Positions 27,072-37,034 are shown, counted from the stretch's first letter. The stretch: 64,000 nt of DNA from Sphingosinicella sp. BN140058 (GCF_004135585.1 NZ_CP035501.1:62001-126000), one strand, 5' to 3'. Notes: generated by a model not told the origin, from the sequence alone. Program-made: numbers and translations.

Positions 27072-27817
27072 GCCTCCCCCCCTTTTGCTAAGCGCTAATG
27101 GACGCGAACTCCTCTGGAAAATGGAATCCTACATACTAGTGCGTCGACCGTCGACGCGCATAGAATTCTGACAGCTTGAAATGATAGTTTAGTGAGCCTA
27201 GAGTCTCAAGGGAAATCTGGATTAACAGGTTGACGCATGCGCCCACCCGCGTCTTGAGGCGCCTTTCCGCTAACGTTTAAGAGCCACGTCATCGCGAGAG
27301 TAGACATGGCTCGTCAGGATAACCGTCCACTCATTTGAGAATCACGGTGGCAATGCACTGAATTGCCGCAGCTTAAGCATGGAGTTTGCGCGGCATGCAC
27401 TCCCCCGCCCAACCATGAAGGACCCAACCCTGTCTGCTGCCATGTCCTTTCAATCCATTGAGAAGCGAGTTCAACAAGCCGATTTCCCGCCGGATCCTTG
27501 CAGGCGGCAGTTCGGCGTAGTTGCGGATTCCGGCGCAGATGCGTCATCAAGATTTCCTGATGCCCCCGGCAAGCCTCAAGCGCCAAGCTATGCATGGAGC
27601 GTCACATGACGATTTGGTGCTCTGTTAGCCTGCACTCCTGACGATGCTTCTGCTTCCAGGCCCGTCAATATTCTTGCGCGGGAGGGCGTTGCTCAATTCG
27701 CCCCGGCCATAGCGGCCCAGTCGAGCGCTGGTTCCAACGGGTCGCGAACAGATGAGGACGTCGGCCGCCGCGAATTTTAAATCGCGCGGATCCGCATCCA
27801 AGGCAGGTGCACTGCCT
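27072..27817. other. Long intergenic stretch without recognised genes
   Basis: 746 bases between the transglycosylase-like lipoprotein and the LysR gene. Composition is lower in GC. Short frames (for example 27379-27609) lack recognisable products. I see no clear repeat, terminator or RNA gene. Confidence 0.5.
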
Positions 27818-28687
27818 TCAAAGACTGCGGCAATGTTCGACCATCATCTCGGTCAGCACCCGCACCTTGCGGACGGGATGTTGCCCCGGCGGGCGCACCA
27901 CGTAGACGCCCAGCACCGGCGGAGGGTAGCGCGTCATCACCGGAACCAGCGCTCCGGACGCCAGATGCTCGGTGACCAATAAGGTCGGGACGCCCGCCAC
28001 GCCGATGCCGGCGAGCGCGGCCGCGACGAGCGCAACCGCGTTGTCGGCCTTGAACCGCCCATGCGGCTTCAACGGGATGATCTCGTCCCCGTCCATCGCC
28101 AGCCAGGTTTCATTCCCCTGCATGACGACTTCGTGGGTGCCGAACTCTTCCGGCGTCTCCGGGGCACCGTGCCGCGCGATGTAGGCCGGCGCCGCGACAT
28201 AGACGGCAGGCGTTTGCCCCACCCGTCTCGCGAGCAGATTTGAGTTGGCGAGATGACCGACCCTGATCGCGCAGTCGAAACCTTCCGCGATCAGATCGAC
28301 GAAGCGGTCGGTATAGCAGGATCGCACCTGCAACAGAGGGTTGAGGCGCGCCAGCTCCGCGAGCACGGGTGCGAAATGGGTCGGGCCGAAGGTCAAGGGT
28401 GCGGCGACCCGGAAGCTGCCGCGCAGTTCGCCCTCCGGCAGGATCGTTTCCCTGGCGATGTCGATTTCGGCGCAGACCCTGGCGGCATGATCCCGGAACG
28501 TCACCCCCGCCTCGGTCAGCGCGGCACCGCGCGTGGTGCGCGCCAGCAGCTGGATGCCGAGATCCGCCTCCAGCCGTGCCAGCCGCCGGCTGACGATCGA
28601 CTTCGATACGCCGAGACGCAGCGCAGCCGCCGTCACCCCGCCCGCATCCGCCACCTCCACGAACGTCCGCAACTCTTCGATATCCAT
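27818..28687 (-). CDS. LysR-family transcriptional regulator
   Basis: A 289-residue LysR regulator. N-terminal winged helix-turn-helix (about 1-60, LRTFVEVADAGGVTAAALRLGVSKS IVSRRLARLEADLG with a one-residue shift of the usual spacing), then the effector-binding domain. The ATG at 28687 has GGGGAA eight bases upstream; the frame extends to a GTG at 28711. It is divergent from the isochorismatase-LLM-pirin genes and a 15-base palindrome lies between them, so it probably controls that series. Confidence 0.9.
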   Translation of the reverse strand: MDIEELRTFVEVADAGGVTAAALRLGVSKSIVSRRLARLEADLGIQLLARTTRGAALTEAGVTFRDHAARVCAEIDIARETILPEGELRGSFRVAAPLTFGPTHFAPVLAELARLNPLLQVRSCYTDRFVDLIAEGFDCAIRVGHLANSNLLARRVGQTPAVYVAAPAYIARHGAPETPEEFGTHEVVMQGNETWLAMDGDEIIPLKPHGRFKADNAVALVAAALAGIGVAGVPTLLVTEHLASGALVPVMTRYPPPVLGVYVVRPPGQHPVRKVRVLTEMMVEHCRSL

Positions 28688-28715
28688 TTCGTGTTCCCCG
28701 ATGCGCAACACAGCA

Positions 28716-28730
28716 CGTCACGTCGTGACG
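28716..28730. promoter_or_regulatory. Palindromic operator candidate for the LysR regulator
   Basis: CGTCACG-T-CGTGACG, perfect seven-base arms, 29 bases upstream of the LysR start and 98 bases before the divergent isochorismatase gene. Its position fits an autoregulatory LysR site. Spacing between the outer T and A is nine bases, not the textbook T-N11-A. Confidence 0.5.
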
Positions 28731-28827
28731 CTACCGTAGCGATATCGGCGATGGCAAATGCGGGTTCGGCGACGCCCTTCAGCGTCCGCCCGCAACCACC
28801 CCGTGCAACCGCAGCCAAGGACCCGTC

Positions 28828-29490
28828 ATGACCTTCCGCAACGGCCTCGACTCGCTTCTTCGTCCCGAGGATTCCGTCCTCGTCCTGATCGATCACCAGC
28901 CTTACCAACTGGCCAATCTCAACAGCCATGATCCGCATGCCGTCGTCAACAACACCACCGGCTTGGCGAAGACGGCCAAGCTCTTCGGCGTTCCGACAAT
29001 CCTGACCAGCGTGATCGCGGATCGCGGCGGCCTGATCTTCAAGCAGGTCACCGACGTGTTCCCCGGCCAGGAGGTGATCGATCGCACCTCCATCAACACG
29101 TGGGAAGATCAGAAGGTCGTCGATGCGGTCAAGGCGACCGGGCGCAAGCAGCTGGTCATCGCCGGCCTGTGGACCGAGATCTGCGTCGCGATGCCCGCCA
29201 TCCAGGCGGCCGGCGAGGGCTGGGACGTGACGGTGATCACCGACGCGTCGGGCGGCACCTCGGTCGAGGCGCACGAGGTCGCCATTCAGCGCATGATCGC
29301 CGCCGGAATCAACATGATGACCTGGGTCGCGCTGGCCGCCGAATGGCAGCGCGACTGGGCGCGCGTCGACAGCGCAGGCCCGCTGACCCAGGTCATGATC
29401 GACCATGTCGGCGGCAGCGGCATCGCCTACATGTGGGAGCAGCAATTGCTCAACACCCCGGCACCCGCCGTTCCGTCGCCGGGCGTCTGA
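28828..29490 (+). CDS. Isochorismatase-family hydrolase (YcaC-like)
   Basis: A 220-residue cysteine-hydrolase-fold protein. The aspartate is in VLVLIDHQPYQ (about 24), and the nucleophile cysteine in GLWTEICVAMP near residue 118, followed by VTDASGG-like VITDASGGTSVEAHE. Closest in style to YcaC and related hydrolases of unknown substrate. It begins a rightward series (LLM oxidoreductase, pirin, SDR, quinone reductase) divergent from LysR, a grouping usual for stress- or xenobiotic-responsive genes. Confidence 0.88.
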   Translation: MTFRNGLDSLLRPEDSVLVLIDHQPYQLANLNSHDPHAVVNNTTGLAKTAKLFGVPTILTSVIADRGGLIFKQVTDVFPGQEVIDRTSINTWEDQKVVDAVKATGRKQLVIAGLWTEICVAMPAIQAAGEGWDVTVITDASGGTSVEAHEVAIQRMIAAGINMMTWVALAAEWQRDWARVDSAGPLTQVMIDHVGGSGIAYMWEQQLLNTPAPAVPSPGV

Positions 29491-29604
29491 CCCGATCCGG
29501 TGGCGAGAGGCCGGCTCCGGGCCCCGTTCCCGGCATCCGGCCCTCGCTGCCAAGGCAGCGGCACCGCGGATGCGCGCCGCAACACACCAGCATGAAGGAC
29601 CGCA

Positions 29605-30657
29605 ATGGACATCGGCATCGACAGCTTCGCAGCCATCCTTCCCGATCCGCGAACGGGGCTGCTGCCGTCCGCGACCGAGCGCATGGCCGATCTTCTCGAG
29701 GAGGTCGTGCTCGCGGACAGGGTCGGCCTCGACGTCTTCGGCATCGGCGAGCACCATCGCGCGGAATTTCTCGATTCCGCACCGGCGATCATTCTGGCCG
29801 CCGCGGCCGCACGCACCAGCCGCATTCGGCTGACGAGCGCGGTAACGGTGCTGAGCGCTGTCGATCCGGTGCGCCTGTTCCAGGAATTCGCAACGCTGGA
29901 TCTGATCTCGAAGGGCCGCGCCGAACTGGTCGTCGGACGCGGATCGTTCGGCGAGGCCTTTCCGCTCTTCGGCCTCGATCCGCAGGCGTATGACGATCTC
30001 TTCGCCGAGAAGCTCGATCTCTTCCTGCAGCTCGGCGAGACCAGCCATCCGCGCTGGCAGGGCCACTTTCGCCCTGAACTCAGCGGCCAGGGCGTGTTCC
30101 CGCGTCCGCACCAGGATCGGCTGCCGGTGTGGATCGGAGTCGGCGGCACGCCGCAATCCTTCGCCCGCGCAGGCGTGCTCGGGCTGCCGCTGATGGTCGC
30201 GATCATCGGCGGCACGTTCGATCGCTTTCGCCCGCTCGTCGATCTCTACCGCGAAGCTGGGGCGCGAGCCGGGCATGATCCGGCGGCGCTCAAGGTGGGT
30301 GTCCACGCGCTCGGCTTTGTCGGCGAAACCCATGCCGCGGCCGCCGACGCCTTCTTCCCCGGCTGGGCGCACCTGACCGCAACCGTCGGCCGCGAGCGCG
30401 GCTGGTCGCCGCCGACGCGCGCGCAGTTCGACGCCATGGCCGGGCCGGACGGCGCATTCCTGGTTGGAGCGCCGGCGACGGTCGCCGCCAAGATCCGGCG
30501 CGCAAGCGAGGTCCTCGGAGGCCTTTCGCGCATCACCTTCCAGATGAGCACCGCGTCGCTCGAAACGGCCGCGATGAAGCGCTCGATCGAACTGCTCGGA
30601 ACCGAAGTTGCGCCGATGGTGCGCGCCAATCTCGACGATGAAGGAGTACGAACATGA
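29605..30657 (+). CDS. LLM-class flavin-dependent oxidoreductase
   Basis: A 350-residue bacterial luciferase-like monooxygenase (TIM barrel). Visible: FGIGEHHRAEFLDSAP near residue 49, TSAVTVLSAVDPVRLFQEFATLD, GRAELVVGRGSF, and the C-terminal VGAPATVAAKIRRASEVLGG. It would use reduced flavin to oxidise an unknown substrate. The stop overlaps the pirin start (ATGA), so the two are coupled. Confidence 0.9.
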   Translation: MDIGIDSFAAILPDPRTGLLPSATERMADLLEEVVLADRVGLDVFGIGEHHRAEFLDSAPAIILAAAAARTSRIRLTSAVTVLSAVDPVRLFQEFATLDLISKGRAELVVGRGSFGEAFPLFGLDPQAYDDLFAEKLDLFLQLGETSHPRWQGHFRPELSGQGVFPRPHQDRLPVWIGVGGTPQSFARAGVLGLPLMVAIIGGTFDRFRPLVDLYREAGARAGHDPAALKVGVHALGFVGETHAAAADAFFPGWAHLTATVGRERGWSPPTRAQFDAMAGPDGAFLVGAPATVAAKIRRASEVLGGLSRITFQMSTASLETAAMKRSIELLGTEVAPMVRANLDDEGVRT

Positions 30658-31547
30658 TCGAAATGGTCATTGATCAGCGGCGCCGCGATCTCGGCGGCGG
30701 GTTCGAGGTCGGGCGGGTGCTGCCCTACGCCAGGCGGCGGATGGTCGGTCCGTTCATCTTCTTCGATCACATGGGCCCGGTCGACATCGCCGCCGGCGCG
30801 GACCGAAATCTCGACGTCCGCCCGCACCCGCATATCGGCCTGTCGACGGTCAGCTATCTGTTCTCCGGCGAGATCATGCACCGCGACAGCCTGGGGTACG
30901 CGCAGGCGATCCGCCCGGCGGAGGTCAACTGGATGGTCGCCGGGCGCGGCATCACCCACAGCGAGCGGCTGGAGCGTGCCCGGGCGGTCGGCGACCGCAT
31001 CCACGGCATCCAGGCCTGGGTCGCACTGCCGACCGAATTAGAGGAGACCGCCCCCGCTTTCTCGCACCATGCGGGCGACGACCTGCCGCAATGGCAGGAG
31101 GCGGGGGTGAAAGGGCACCTCATCGCCGGCAGCGCCTATGGCCTGGTCGCCGGCGCCGCCACCCATTCGCCCCTCTTCTACGCGCATCTCGACATGGCTG
31201 CAGGTGCCACCGCCGAGATCCCCTCCGGTCACAGCGAGCGCGCGCTCTATGTTGCCGCCGGCGAGGTCGAGATGGAGGGTCGAACCTTTGGGGCCGGCAA
31301 GATGCTGGTGGTCGGAACCGGCGCTTCGCGGGTCCGGGCGACCGTGCCGGCCACGGTGATGGTGCTTGGCGGCGAGCCGGTCGGCGAGCGCTTCATCTTC
31401 TGGAACTTCGTCTCCTCGTCCAAGGACCGCCTGGAACAGGCCGCGTCGGACTGGCGGGCGGGACGCATGAAGCTGCCGGACGCCGACGACCGCGAATTCA
31501 TCCCGCTGCCGGACGCCCCTGCCCCGTCCGCGCCGGCAATGTCGTGA
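30654..31547 (+). CDS. Pirin-family protein
   Basis: A 297-residue bicupin. The pirin N-terminal cupin is clear: GPFIFFDHMGPVDIAAG, RPHPHIGLSTVSYLF (metal-ligand histidines), WMVAGRGITHSER. The C-terminal cupin has the GEPVGERFIFWNFVSSSKDRLEQA motif typical of YhhW/pirin. Some members are quercetinases; the role here is not determined. Coupled to the LLM gene by an ATGA overlap. Confidence 0.92.
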   Translation: MIEMVIDQRRRDLGGGFEVGRVLPYARRRMVGPFIFFDHMGPVDIAAGADRNLDVRPHPHIGLSTVSYLFSGEIMHRDSLGYAQAIRPAEVNWMVAGRGITHSERLERARAVGDRIHGIQAWVALPTELEETAPAFSHHAGDDLPQWQEAGVKGHLIAGSAYGLVAGAATHSPLFYAHLDMAAGATAEIPSGHSERALYVAAGEVEMEGRTFGAGKMLVVGTGASRVRATVPATVMVLGGEPVGERFIFWNFVSSSKDRLEQAASDWRAGRMKLPDADDREFIPLPDAPAPSAPAMS

Positions 31548-31683
31548 CCGGGCCGCCTTCGGCGACACGCCGGAGCAGCCGGCGGGTCCCGGCCGCGCCG
31601 GCGCCGGACCCCGCGACAGGGCCGAGGCAGCGGCCCGGTCACGCCGGCACTGTCGAGCACGTGGAATGGAAGGAAGGACGAAA

Positions 31684-32424
31684 ATGATCGACCTGAATGG
31701 CAAGCGCGCGCTGGTGGCCGGAGGATCGCGCGGGATCGGTGCCGCGATCGCAGTGGCGCTGGCCGAGAACGGCGCCGACGTTGCTTTCACCTACCGCAAT
31801 TCGGCCGAGCAGGCCCGAGCGGTTGCGCAAGCGATCGAGGCGGCCGGGCGCCGGGCCGTGGCGATCCGCGCCGACAGCGCCGATCCGCAGGCGATCGCGC
31901 GCGCCGTCGACGAGACCGTCGCTGCTCTTGGCGGGCTCGACATCCTCATCAACAGTGCCGGCATCGGCTCTTACGGCCCGCTCGCCGACCTCGATCTCGG
32001 CGAATATCAGACGCTGATGGACGTGAACGTGCGCGCACCGATGCTGTTCGCCAAGGCTGCGATTCCGCATCTGCCGGCCGGCGGCCGCATCGTCACCATC
32101 GGTTCGGGTCTCGGCGAGCGGGTGCCCTTCCCGGGCGTCACTGCCTACGCCGTCTCGAAGGCGGCGCTGACCGCGTTCACCCGCGGCCTCTCTCGCGAAC
32201 TCGGACCCGCCGGCATCACCGTCAATCTCGTGCAGCCCGGGTCGACCGACACCGATGCGAACCCCGCCGGCGGCGACGCTGCCGAGGTCCAGCGGAGCAT
32301 GACCTCGCTCGGCCGCTATGCCGAGCCGCGGGAGATCGCCAATGCGGTCGTGTTCCTGGCGAGCCCGGCCGCGAGCGTGATCACCGGCGCGATCCTCAAC
32401 GCCGACGCCGGCGCGCTCGCGTGA
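31684..32424 (+). CDS. SDR-family oxidoreductase
   Basis: A 246-residue classical short-chain dehydrogenase: AGGSRGIGAAIAVALAENG (12-30), NSAGIGSYGPL, catalytic serine in TIGSGLG and Y-x3-K in TAYAVSKAALTAF, ending ITGAILNADAGALA. Length and motifs match 3-oxoacyl-reductase-like enzymes; the substrate is unknown. The ATG follows GGAAGGACGAAA. Separated from pirin by 136 bases but in the same direction. Confidence 0.9.
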   Translation: MIDLNGKRALVAGGSRGIGAAIAVALAENGADVAFTYRNSAEQARAVAQAIEAAGRRAVAIRADSADPQAIARAVDETVAALGGLDILINSAGIGSYGPLADLDLGEYQTLMDVNVRAPMLFAKAAIPHLPAGGRIVTIGSGLGERVPFPGVTAYAVSKAALTAFTRGLSRELGPAGITVNLVQPGSTDTDANPAGGDAAEVQRSMTSLGRYAEPREIANAVVFLASPAASVITGAILNADAGALA

Positions 32425-32544
32425 CGACGCATCCTTTCGGACGACAGGCCGCCACGTCGGCTTTGCCGCCCCGACGTCCCGTGGAGCGACGCTTGGACGT
32501 CCATCGTCCCTTCCCATCGATCGCCTCGAGCAAAGGGTGAGAGC

Positions 32545-33537
32545 ATGCGCGAAACCATGAAGGCGATCGTCCTCGCCAAATTCGGCGGCTTCGATGCGTT
32601 CGAGATGCGCGATGTTGCCGTGCCCGCCGTCGGATCTCGGCAGGTCCGGGTGCGGGTTCACGCCACCGCAATCAATCCCCTGGATTATCAGATCCGCCGC
32701 GGCGACTATGCCGATTACGTGCCGCTCCCCGCCATCATCGGTCACGACGTGTCCGGCGTGGTGGAAGAGACGGGCGCGGACGTCGGCGAGTTCGCAGTCG
32801 GCGACGAGGTCTACTACACGCCCAGGATCTTCGGCGGCCCCGGCTCCTATGCGGAGCAGCATGTCGCCGATGTCGATCTGGTCGCCCGCAAGCCGCGCAA
32901 CATCAGCCATCTGGAGGCCGCAAGCCTGACGCTGGTCGGGGGAACGGTCTGGGAATCTCTGGTGACCCGCGCCCGGCTTGCCGTTCACGAGACCATCTTG
33001 ATCCACGGCGGTGCCGGCGGCGTTGGCTCGGTGGCGATCCAGCTTGCCAAAGCAATGGGCGCGCGTGTCATCACGACGGCGCGCCGCAGCAACCATGATT
33101 TCGTCCGTTCGCTCGGAGCGGACGACGTGATCGACCACCGCGCCGATGACTATGTCGCGGCGGTGGCGGACCTGACGCAGGGGCAAGGGGTGGATGTCGT
33201 GTTCGACACGATCGGCGGCGACGCGCTGACGCGGTCCCCGCTCGTCCTTGCCGATGCCGGACGCGTGGTCAGCATCGTCGACATCGCCCAGCCGCAGAAT
33301 TTGATCGAAGCCTGGGGCAAGAACGCCGCCTACCATTTCGTCTTCACCCGGCAGAATCGGGGCAAGCTAGACGCGCTGACCAACCTCGTCGAACGCGGCC
33401 TGATCAAGCCGGTGATAGGTGCGGTGCTGCCCTTGGCCCAAATCGGCGAAGCGCATGAACTGCTCGAAGCGGGCGGCTCGCGCGGGCTTCGCGGCAAGGT
33501 GGCGATCGACGTCGCAGGCCAGGTCGTGAACCCATAA
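32545..33537 (+). CDS. Zinc-independent quinone reductase / medium-chain dehydrogenase
   Basis: A 330-residue medium-chain dehydrogenase of the quinone-oxidoreductase group. N-terminal GroES-like domain with [17 protein letters not shown] and [19 protein letters not shown]-binding stretch [20 protein letters not shown] (about 151-170). Cysteine ligands for a structural zinc are absent, which fits QOR rather than alcohol dehydrogenases. GAAACC-ATG offers an internal start; GTGAGAGC upstream supports the first ATG. Last of the LysR-linked series. Confidence 0.88.
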   Translation: MRETMKAIVLAKFGGFDAFEMRDVAVPAVGSRQVRVRVHATAINPLDYQIRRGDYADYVPLPAIIGHDVSGVVEETGADVGEFAVGDEVYYTPRIFGGPGSYAEQHVADVDLVARKPRNISHLEAASLTLVGGTVWESLVTRARLAVHETILIHGGAGGVGSVAIQLAKAMGARVITTARRSNHDFVRSLGADDVIDHRADDYVAAVADLTQGQGVDVVFDTIGGDALTRSPLVLADAGRVVSIVDIAQPQNLIEAWGKNAAYHFVFTRQNRGKLDALTNLVERGLIKPVIGAVLPLAQIGEAHELLEAGGSRGLRGKVAIDVAGQVVNP

Positions 33538-33784
33538 ACGACCGCTTTCGATAGAACGGTCGAACGTCCAAATAGAGGTACAGAGCGGCTGGTTCGCTTT
33601 CGAGTTTGCGGATCGCGTTGGCGGCCGCGAGGCTCGGCCTTTTGATACAGCCAGCCCTCCCCCAGTACCTGCGTCTACGAAACGCAGAAAGTCCCTCGAT
33701 TTGAAGACCAGGGCCTCACCTATGCGCCAGGCCGGATCGCCCCTACACCCGTCTCGGCGAGCAGCGGAAATCGAGGAGAGCGGG

Positions 33785-34300
33785 ATGCATCGTTGGACTC
33801 TGTCGGCCGCGATCGGCGCTGCCGTCATGATCTCCAGCGCAGGCTCGGCGCACGCGGCGCAACCTGTGGTTTCGGGCAGCTATAACCGGGACGAGGAAGG
33901 GAGCGACGCGGCCTTCCAAGCGATCGAGAGCGCGCTTGCCGGCCTTCCCAGCGCCCAGCGGCCCCTCGCGCGCATGAGCATGCGCAAGTCCATTGCTACG
34001 AGTCGATTCAGGATCTCGCTTGCAGGAAGTCGTTTCTCGATCAAGTACGATGCCAAGACACCGATCGTCCTTTGGATAGGTGGGGAGCCGGTCAGGTGGA
34101 AGCTCGTCGAAGGGCTTGTTTTCCATGTGTCGGCCAAAGCGAATGGTGACGCCGTTTCGCTGACATTCCGCGGCGACGACAGCGAGCGGACCACAGTCTA
34201 TCGCAGCGTCGGGGAACAGTTGGTGGAGGAGACGACCATCATCAGCCCACTTCTCTCTACGCCCATCAGCTACAAGCTCGTCTATAATCGCGAGAATTGA
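33785..34300 (+). CDS. Exported protein of unknown function
   Basis: A 171-residue protein with a signal peptide (1-about 25, ending GSAHAA). The mature part contains repeated strand-like segments (RFRISLAGSRFSIKYDA, SLTFRGDDSERTTVYRS), suggesting a beta-rich or lipocalin-like fold. AGGAGAGCGGG precedes the ATG. Not recognised; no operon partner is obvious. Confidence 0.6.
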   Translation: MHRWTLSAAIGAAVMISSAGSAHAAQPVVSGSYNRDEEGSDAAFQAIESALAGLPSAQRPLARMSMRKSIATSRFRISLAGSRFSIKYDAKTPIVLWIGGEPVRWKLVEGLVFHVSAKANGDAVSLTFRGDDSERTTVYRSVGEQLVEETTIISPLLSTPISYKLVYNREN

Positions 34301-34502
34301 CCCGTCGTGGCAACACGGTGCGATGACATCGAACGCGCCACCTGCGGGAGCATCACGGCGTCGGATACCGATTGCACCTGCCAGCTGACTGCCCGTCTCG
34401 GAATGCGGGATGCTCACCTCCGCAGTGCATCGTAAGGAGGGGGCATGCCTCGCCACGTCATTCGATGTGGAGGACTGCCCGTCCCGATGCTACGCCCTGC
34501 TG

Positions 34503-35645
34503 ATGGATATCGCTCGCCCCTGCGTTTCCGCTCTCCTGCTGCTGGCCCTCTGCGGATGCGGAGGCTCCAGAGGCGGAGCCGAGGATAATGCGTCGACAGC
34601 GCTGGCCAACCCGGACGGCGGCGAGCTCGCGCAGGCCCAGGCCTATGTCGCCCAGTTCACCACCGACACTCCGGATCGCTGCTTCAGCGACGTCGAACTG
34701 AACCAGCCCGCTCTGGAGTCGCGGACAGGTGATGGGCTCGGATCGGGAGTCACGCCGGTGCGGGTCGTCGTCGCGATCGATGGCTCCGGATCGATGGCGG
34801 GTCGGATCGGCGGGCAGACCAAGCTCGATCTCGCCCGCGAGGCGGCGACGCGATTCATCGACGGGCTGCCGGCGTCGGTCGAGGCCTCGTTGCTCGTCTT
34901 CGGCCAGCAGGGCGACAACAGTGAGGCCGGCAAGGCGAAGTCCTGCGCGGGAGTCGACCTGCTCGCGCCGATGTCGAACGATCGCGCGCAGCTCGGCGCC
35001 GCCGTGTCGCGAGTGCGGGCGGTGGGCTGGACGCCGCTCGCCGCCGGCCTGGCACGCGCCGAGACGCTGCTCGCCCGCGCATCCACCCCGGGAGAGCAGG
35101 TCATCTACGTCGTCTCCGACGGCGAGGAGACGTGCGGCGGCGATCCTGTCGCGGCCGCGCGGCGGATCAACGGCGGCACGACCCGCGCCATCGTCAACAT
35201 CATCGGCTTCGGCCTGCCGTCGGGCGAAGCGGCGGCGCTGAAGGCTGTCTCCGCTGCCGGCGGCGGTACTTTCGTGAACGTCGACAGCCGCGCCGCCTAC
35301 GACCGAACGTTCGCGCAGTTGCGCGAATCCAACCGCCAGACCGGCAACGCCCTGCGCCGAAGCAACGCCGTCACCGGCAACGCTTTGCGCACGTCGAACG
35401 CGATCACCGGCGCCGCTTTGTGCATCAGCAATCTGATCACCGGCGAAAGCCTTCGGATGAGCAACGACCTCACCTCCCGCAGCCTCCGGGACGAGGCCCT
35501 GCCCTTCGCGCCCACGGCCCGGAAGCTGCTGAAGCAACGGCATGATGCCCTGCAGGCGCGGCTGAAGCGCTTCGAGGCGCGCCTGCAGGGCGACGATGCC
35601 GCCACGCGTGCGACGATCGATGCGGCGGCAGACGCGGCCCGCTAG
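34503..35645 (+). CDS. von Willebrand factor A lipoprotein with hendecad repeats
   Basis: A 380-residue protein. The signal peptide ends in lipobox LLALCGC. The vWA domain (about 75-270) has the MIDAS motif DGSGSM, a T in GWTPLAAGL and SDGEETCGGD. From about residue 275 to 331 there are five 11-residue repeats of form SNxxTGxALRx, then a charged helical tail. It is probably an envelope metal-dependent adhesion or scaffold protein. The ATG at 34503 places the lipobox at a normal distance; a longer frame upstream is not needed. Confidence 0.78.
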   Translation: MDIARPCVSALLLLALCGCGGSRGGAEDNASTALANPDGGELAQAQAYVAQFTTDTPDRCFSDVELNQPALESRTGDGLGSGVTPVRVVVAIDGSGSMAGRIGGQTKLDLAREAATRFIDGLPASVEASLLVFGQQGDNSEAGKAKSCAGVDLLAPMSNDRAQLGAAVSRVRAVGWTPLAAGLARAETLLARASTPGEQVIYVVSDGEETCGGDPVAAARRINGGTTRAIVNIIGFGLPSGEAAALKAVSAAGGGTFVNVDSRAAYDRTFAQLRESNRQTGNALRRSNAVTGNALRTSNAITGAALCISNLITGESLRMSNDLTSRSLRDEALPFAPTARKLLKQRHDALQARLKRFEARLQGDDAATRATIDAAADAAR

Positions 35646-35907
35646 CGAGCTGGCACTCAGCCAGACTAAGGATTGCGCTATTCGCAACTTTTGCTTGCTT
35701 TCGGTGCCGCTCGGCGGTAAGGAACAGGATGGGAACGTAGCGGTGTCTGCAGCCGCGCGTCACTCGCGAATTTCCGCGGCCAGTTAAGATCGTACGAGCG
35801 CAACCCACGTTACGGGATCTGCAGTCTTTGACAGCGTGAACAAGGAAGTTCGGCTGCTCGCACAGGGTGCCGTCGCGTGCACCGCACGCGCCCTGCGCCG
35901 CCGCCCG

Positions 35908-36170
35908 TCACCTGTATTTCACCTGTTCTTACGGTCGTGGGAGGTGGTCGGACGAACGGAAGACATACCGGACAGCCGCGTCTTCATCCGGCTCAGACAC
36001 CCGCACCGCCCTGCGCCGCCGTCCGTCACCTGTATTTCACCTGTTATTACTGGCGACGCTCCGACGACCGGGAGGCGTACAGGCCATCCGCATGTCCGCC
36101 CGGCTCGGACGCCCTCGTCCGCACCAAACGCCCTCTGCGCCGTTCAGTCATCACCTGTATTTCACCTGTT
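35908..36170 (+). repeat. Three spaced TCACCTGTATTTCACCTGTT repeats
   Basis: The 20-base block occurs identically at 35908-35927, 36026-36045 and 36151-36170, spaced 118 and 125 bases. A fourth, shorter match lies at 36848-36865. Each block holds two CACCTGT half-sites 11 bases apart, about one helical turn, and is preceded by a GCGCCG-rich segment. Between blocks the sequence is only loosely related. It fills the 553-base gap between the vWA lipoprotein and the response regulator. Binding-site cluster or repeated small RNA are both possible. Confidence 0.75.
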
Positions 36171-36198
36171 CTTACGGCCCAGCGGAACGCAATGCGCT

Positions 36199-36549
36199 TT
36201 AGGATGCAAGTTCGGTGATCGTGCGCTGCAGGACATCCACCCTGTAAGGCTTCGCCAGAAAACGGCCGTCGTCGGGCACATCCCGGTCCTGCAGGAAGGT
36301 GTCGCCCGAGGTCAGCACGATCCTGATCGACGGCCACCGATCGTGGACGATCCGGGCCAGCTGCAATCCGTCCATCGTTCCGGGCATCCTGATGTCGGAG
36401 AAGAGGATGTGAACCTCCTCGGCGCCCTGCAGAATCGTCAGGGCTTCATCGGCGCTCGAGGCCTCCACGACATCGTAGCCGGCCTCGGCCACCGCATCGG
36501 CACCGATCAGCCGCACCATGGCTTCATCTTCGACGATCAACACCTTCAT
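36199..36549 (-). CDS. Single-domain response regulator
   Basis: A 116-residue CheY-like receiver without output domain: acidic pocket VEDEAM, phosphorylated aspartate in HILFSDIRMPG (about residue 54), threonine/serine in VLTSGD, and lysine in FLAKPYR. AGAGGT precedes the ATG at 36549. No kinase adjoins it; the hybrid kinase at 42982 is the nearest. Its 3' end faces the repeat cluster. Confidence 0.9.
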   Translation of the reverse strand: MKVLIVEDEAMVRLIGADAVAEAGYDVVEASSADEALTILQGAEEVHILFSDIRMPGTMDGLQLARIVHDRWPSIRIVLTSGDTFLQDRDVPDDGRFLAKPYRVDVLQRTITELAS

Positions 36550-37034
36550 AAAGACCTCTGACCTTAAGACCCTCTCGCGTTCGGTCCGACCCAACATAGA
36601 TCAGGAATTCAGAACGGCGCTCGCACGGCGATGTTCCTGCGCGCTTCCTTTTTTGCAGCTTTTTCTGATGCTTGGTGGCGAAACCTTCCACAAGGATCTG
36701 GATCAGCACTCCGACGCCCTCGCCACTGAAACGGCGACGGAAAATCCAACCGGCATCTGCTTTCTTGCCCGGCGGAGGCAGCCTGGAGACGCGGGGCGAC
36801 AATACTTGGGACGCCCGTCACCTGTGCCGCGCGCGCCGCCAGCCGCCGCCTGTATTTCACCTGTTCTTTCGGGCGGGCGAACCAACGGCCAGCATGCCCA
36901 CCAGCATCCGCGTCTCACCCGCCAGGCCACCCTGATGGACAAGGCGACGATGCTCCGAAGCTCTGGGTGACGGTAACAGCTGTTCCGATCAGATCGGACG
37001 ACCAAGCCGCCGTGGCCGAGGCGCTCGGCGGCTC
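36550..37034. other. Intergenic stretch with a fourth copy of the 35.9-kb repeat
   Basis: 485 bases. CCTGTATTTCACCTGTTCTT is at about 36849-36868, preceded by a CGCGCCGCCAGCCGCC segment like the other copies. A TTTTTTGCAGCTTTTT run near 36650 is the only T-rich feature. No gene recognised. Confidence 0.55.

Noticed and set aside
27379..27609. 76-residue frame as a gene
   Set aside because: No ribosome site, no recognisable motif, biased composition.
35908..36170. Spaced identical 20-base repeats as a CRISPR array
   Set aside because: Spacing of about 120 bases is far too long for spacers, only three or four copies exist, and no cas gene is nearby.
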